Below are positions 62,320 to 64,000 of a stretch of 64,000 nucleotides of DNA, in pieces (positions within the stretch are counted from its first letter, which is position 1; the number at the start of each line of letters is the position of its first letter). The position numbers and the translations under genes are program-made. Where the stretch lies: contig JAKLIP010000002.1 in the NCBI GenBank assembly GCA_022709545.1, positions 1 through 64,000 of the forward strand, written 5' to 3'. Under the pieces are notes generated by a model. That model ran no database searches. It worked only from the letters and a program-made list of their open reading frames with translations, and was not told the origin of the DNA. This DNA is from Patescibacteria group bacterium. GTDB lineage: Bacteria; Patescibacteriota; Minisyncoccia; Moranbacterales; GWC2-37-73.

Positions 62320-63366
62320 TCATTTATGACAATGCAACAAGCATTGGGGATCATGTTTAAAATCACTGCCAGTTGCAACATACGCAACCGCTCTGCATCC
62401 CCGACAGTATTTCAAAAGTTTACACTCTCGACATCCTTCAATTTCCTCAACTCTTCGATACTTTTCCATTTTTGGATTATCAACAAAATGATAAAGGAAA
62501 TTGCTTTGTGGACTCCATTTTCCTATGGTACTGCCTGGATGTCGCCTGCATGCCATCAATGTTTTGTCTGGCAACATCGTCATAGTAGACGATCCCATTC
62601 CACATCCCCCACTAACAACGCCCTGTTCAATACCAAGGGAATCCTGCCGACAAATAGAAATAAGCGGTTCTTTTCTGAGCTGTTTATATCCTTTCTTCTC
62701 ATATTGCAGATGCTCTTCCAAAATTTTCTTTATAAATCGCATGTACTCGTTAGCTGGAATACCACAATCCCCCTGATTCGGAACCCAGCGAGCAAACATC
62801 CAGTGCTGAGCGCCATTTTCATAAACGGCTTTCATGACATCAAACATTTCTCGAAAGTTGTGTGCAGAAAGAGTGGACATGATATATGCTGGTATTCCTG
62901 CTTTAGAAAGATCCCTAATAGCTTGCATGGTTCTTTGAAAACTGCCTTTGTATCTGATTTCATCATGCTTTTTTTCCATACCATCTATAGATAGTTGGAA
63001 ATGCTTTAGGTTAAGCTTCGCCAACATTGAAATATTTCTTTCATCGAGAAGTTCTGGGTTTCCTAGAATGCTAACACAACTAAATTTGGTCAAAGATTGA
63101 GAGGCTGCCTTAACTTTAGCCAAAATGTCCCAAAAATGATTATGAAGCATCGGATCACCGCCTGTCAGTGCAATAACTGGTAGAGCATCGAATGCGTCGC
63201 AACACTCTATAAAATCACCTATAATTGCATCAGCATCGTCCAATCTCACGTCCTCTCCTTGGTGCGCATGCTGGTAGCAATGTTTGCATCCATTATTGCA
63301 TTTGTTGGTCAAATGCCATTGAAGATAAATTCGATTTTTTTTTTCAGGGCATTCTTCTTTCATCAT
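62320..63366 (-). CDS. Radical SAM/SPASM peptide-modifying enzyme
   Basis: The 348-residue protein has the cluster motif CNNGCKHC (C23, C27, C30), GGDPML for SAM binding (about 69-74) and, in the C-terminal third, a SPASM-type set of cysteines (VSGGCGMG; later CRECKLLKYCRGC and PQCLLHC). SPASM domains bind extra 4Fe-4S clusters and are typical of enzymes that crosslink peptides (thioether sactipeptide/ranthipeptide maturases) or modify proteins. The Cys-rich 46-residue peptide gene lies 80 bp downstream. RBS GGAGG is 7 bp ahead of the start. Confidence 0.88.
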   Translation of the reverse strand: MMKEECPEKKNRIYLQWHLTNKCNNGCKHCYQHAHQGEDVRLDDADAIIGDFIECCDAFDALPVIALTGGDPMLHNHFWDILAKVKAASQSLTKFSCVSILGNPELLDERNISMLAKLNLKHFQLSIDGMEKKHDEIRYKGSFQRTMQAIRDLSKAGIPAYIMSTLSAHNFREMFDVMKAVYENGAQHWMFARWVPNQGDCGIPANEYMRFIKKILEEHLQYEKKGYKQLRKEPLISICRQDSLGIEQGVVSGGCGMGSSTMTMLPDKTLMACRRHPGSTIGKWSPQSNFLYHFVDNPKMEKYRRVEEIEGCRECKLLKYCRGCRAVAYVATGSDFKHDPQCLLHCHK

Positions 63367-63370
63367 CAGT

Positions 63371-64000
63371 TTACCTCCTTATTTCTAATGAAAGTATTTT
63401 GTCAATTGCTTCTTCAGCAGAAAATACATCCTGTGAACCACTCGCCATATCTTTCAAAGAAACCAGCCCCTGTTCAACTTCAGTATTACCGATAATTAAA
63501 GCAAAGGGAATTTTCAATCGGTCAGCAATTTTAAAAATTTTGCCAACCGTTTTTTGCTCCAAATATACAAAAGTTGAAATTTCATTAGCACGGAACTTTG
63601 CAGATATTTCTACTGCCCTTGCCACTTGGTTATCCATGGGAATAATCATTACACGAGCAGGCGTCGAATTGCCAGCTTTTATTACACCCACATCTTTGAG
63701 TTGGGAGAACAGTCTTGTAAATCCTATTGATATCCCAACACCAGGCAATTTTCTGTCAGTAAATGCTTCGGCCAGATTATCGTATCTGCCGCCAGAGCAG
63801 ATACTGCCAATTTCTGGACAATCATTAAGAGTGGTTTCATAGACAGTGCCCGTGTAATAATCTAAACCACGTGCAATAGCTAAATCTATTTTAAGGCACT
63901 CTCTTGGTACCCCAAAAAGACCTACCATTTGACAAACTTGCTTTAATTCATCGACACCCTCAATGAAGATGGCATTGGTAACTCCAAATTCACATAGCTG
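63371..64000 (-). CDS. hisS: Histidyl-tRNA synthetase, C-terminal part (cut by window edge)
   Basis: The frame runs through the right edge of the window (the 24 codons before the first internal ATG are open: QLCEFGVTNAIFIEGVDE and on). It holds the histidine-specific motif RGLDYYTGTVYETT, motif 3-like GVGISIGFTRLF and the C-terminal anticodon-binding domain VMIIPMDNQVARAVEI to the end. It charges tRNA-His. 209 residues are visible. The radical SAM gene begins 5 bp after the stop. Confidence 0.95.
   Translation of the reverse strand, partial: QLCEFGVTNAIFIEGVDELKQVCQMVGLFGVPRECLKIDLAIARGLDYYTGTVYETTLNDCPEIGSICSGGRYDNLAEAFTDRKLPGVGISIGFTRLFSQLKDVGVIKAGNSTPARVMIIPMDNQVARAVEISAKFRANEISTFVYLEQKTVGKIFKIADRLKIPFALIIGNTEVEQGLVSLKDMASGSQDVFSAEEAIDKILSLEIRR

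Overview
The window looks like a chromosome piece from a member of the Candidate Phyla Radiation (Patescibacteria), probably Parcubacteria-like. The reasons are compact AT-rich genes, short forms of several housekeeping enzymes (an aspartyl-tRNA synthetase without the usual insertion, a short phosphoglycerate kinase), a divergent 16S rRNA with changes in the 515F and EUB338 primer sites, and a 16S gene with no 23S next to it. The phylum call is inference; no database search was possible.

Positions 1-21,700 are an accessory region, visibly less AT-rich than the rest, with almost every gene on the minus strand. From left to right it holds: a cut-off TetR-like regulator; a four-gene operon read as Fic, CD-NTase, Cap15-type effector and SWIM protein, which is a CBASS anti-phage module with two unusual partners; a PIF1-type helicase; a zinc-ribbon/TM2 membrane protein behind a structured leader; a tyrosine recombinase; and a phage-like block (terminase, ParB-like protein, D12-type methylase, primase-helicase, second recombinase) without capsid or tail genes. 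Last comes a 4.3-kb unit (17,423-21,720) flanked by a perfect 16-bp direct repeat that abuts the 3' end of the 16S gene. It carries its own integrase, a LexA-like repressor, and a bacterial ubiquitin-like operon (ubiquitin-like protein, E1-like ThiF enzyme, DUF6527 protein). I read this as an integrative element that uses the 16S 3' end as its attachment site.

Positions 21,718-23,900 are the 16S rRNA gene (minus strand), with a strong promoter about 650 bp upstream and a long folded leader. Positions 23,946-33,200 hold housekeeping genes (GH1 glycosidase, serS, a strange tRNA-like gene, lysS, greA, rseP, frr, a BNR-repeat lipoprotein). Positions 33,200-38,700 form a small variable stretch: a putative HExxH metalloprotein flanked by two homologous 29-codon microgenes, single-pass anchored proteins, tRNA-Lys and a PEGA protein.

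Positions 38,683-43,243 are the infA-rpmJ-rpsM-rpsK-rpsD-rpoA-rplQ-rplM-rpsI translation and transcription operon. Positions 43,349-56,151 carry an envelope and division block with glycolysis genes (FtsA-like protein, PfkB kinase, eno, pgk, mraY, a D,D-carboxypeptidase, scpB/scpA, an MFS transporter, aspS).

Positions 56,163-60,452 hold a response regulator and an overlapping operon of deoxyhypusine-synthase-like enzyme, SET-domain methyltransferase and histidine kinase, a set that looks eukaryote- or archaeon-like and suggests post-translational lysine modification. Positions 60,493-64,000 contain a membrane protein, a methyltransferase, a 46-residue peptide gene ending in a CxxCxxxC cluster, a radical SAM/SPASM enzyme (together a candidate RiPP pathway) and the 3' part of hisS, cut by the window edge.
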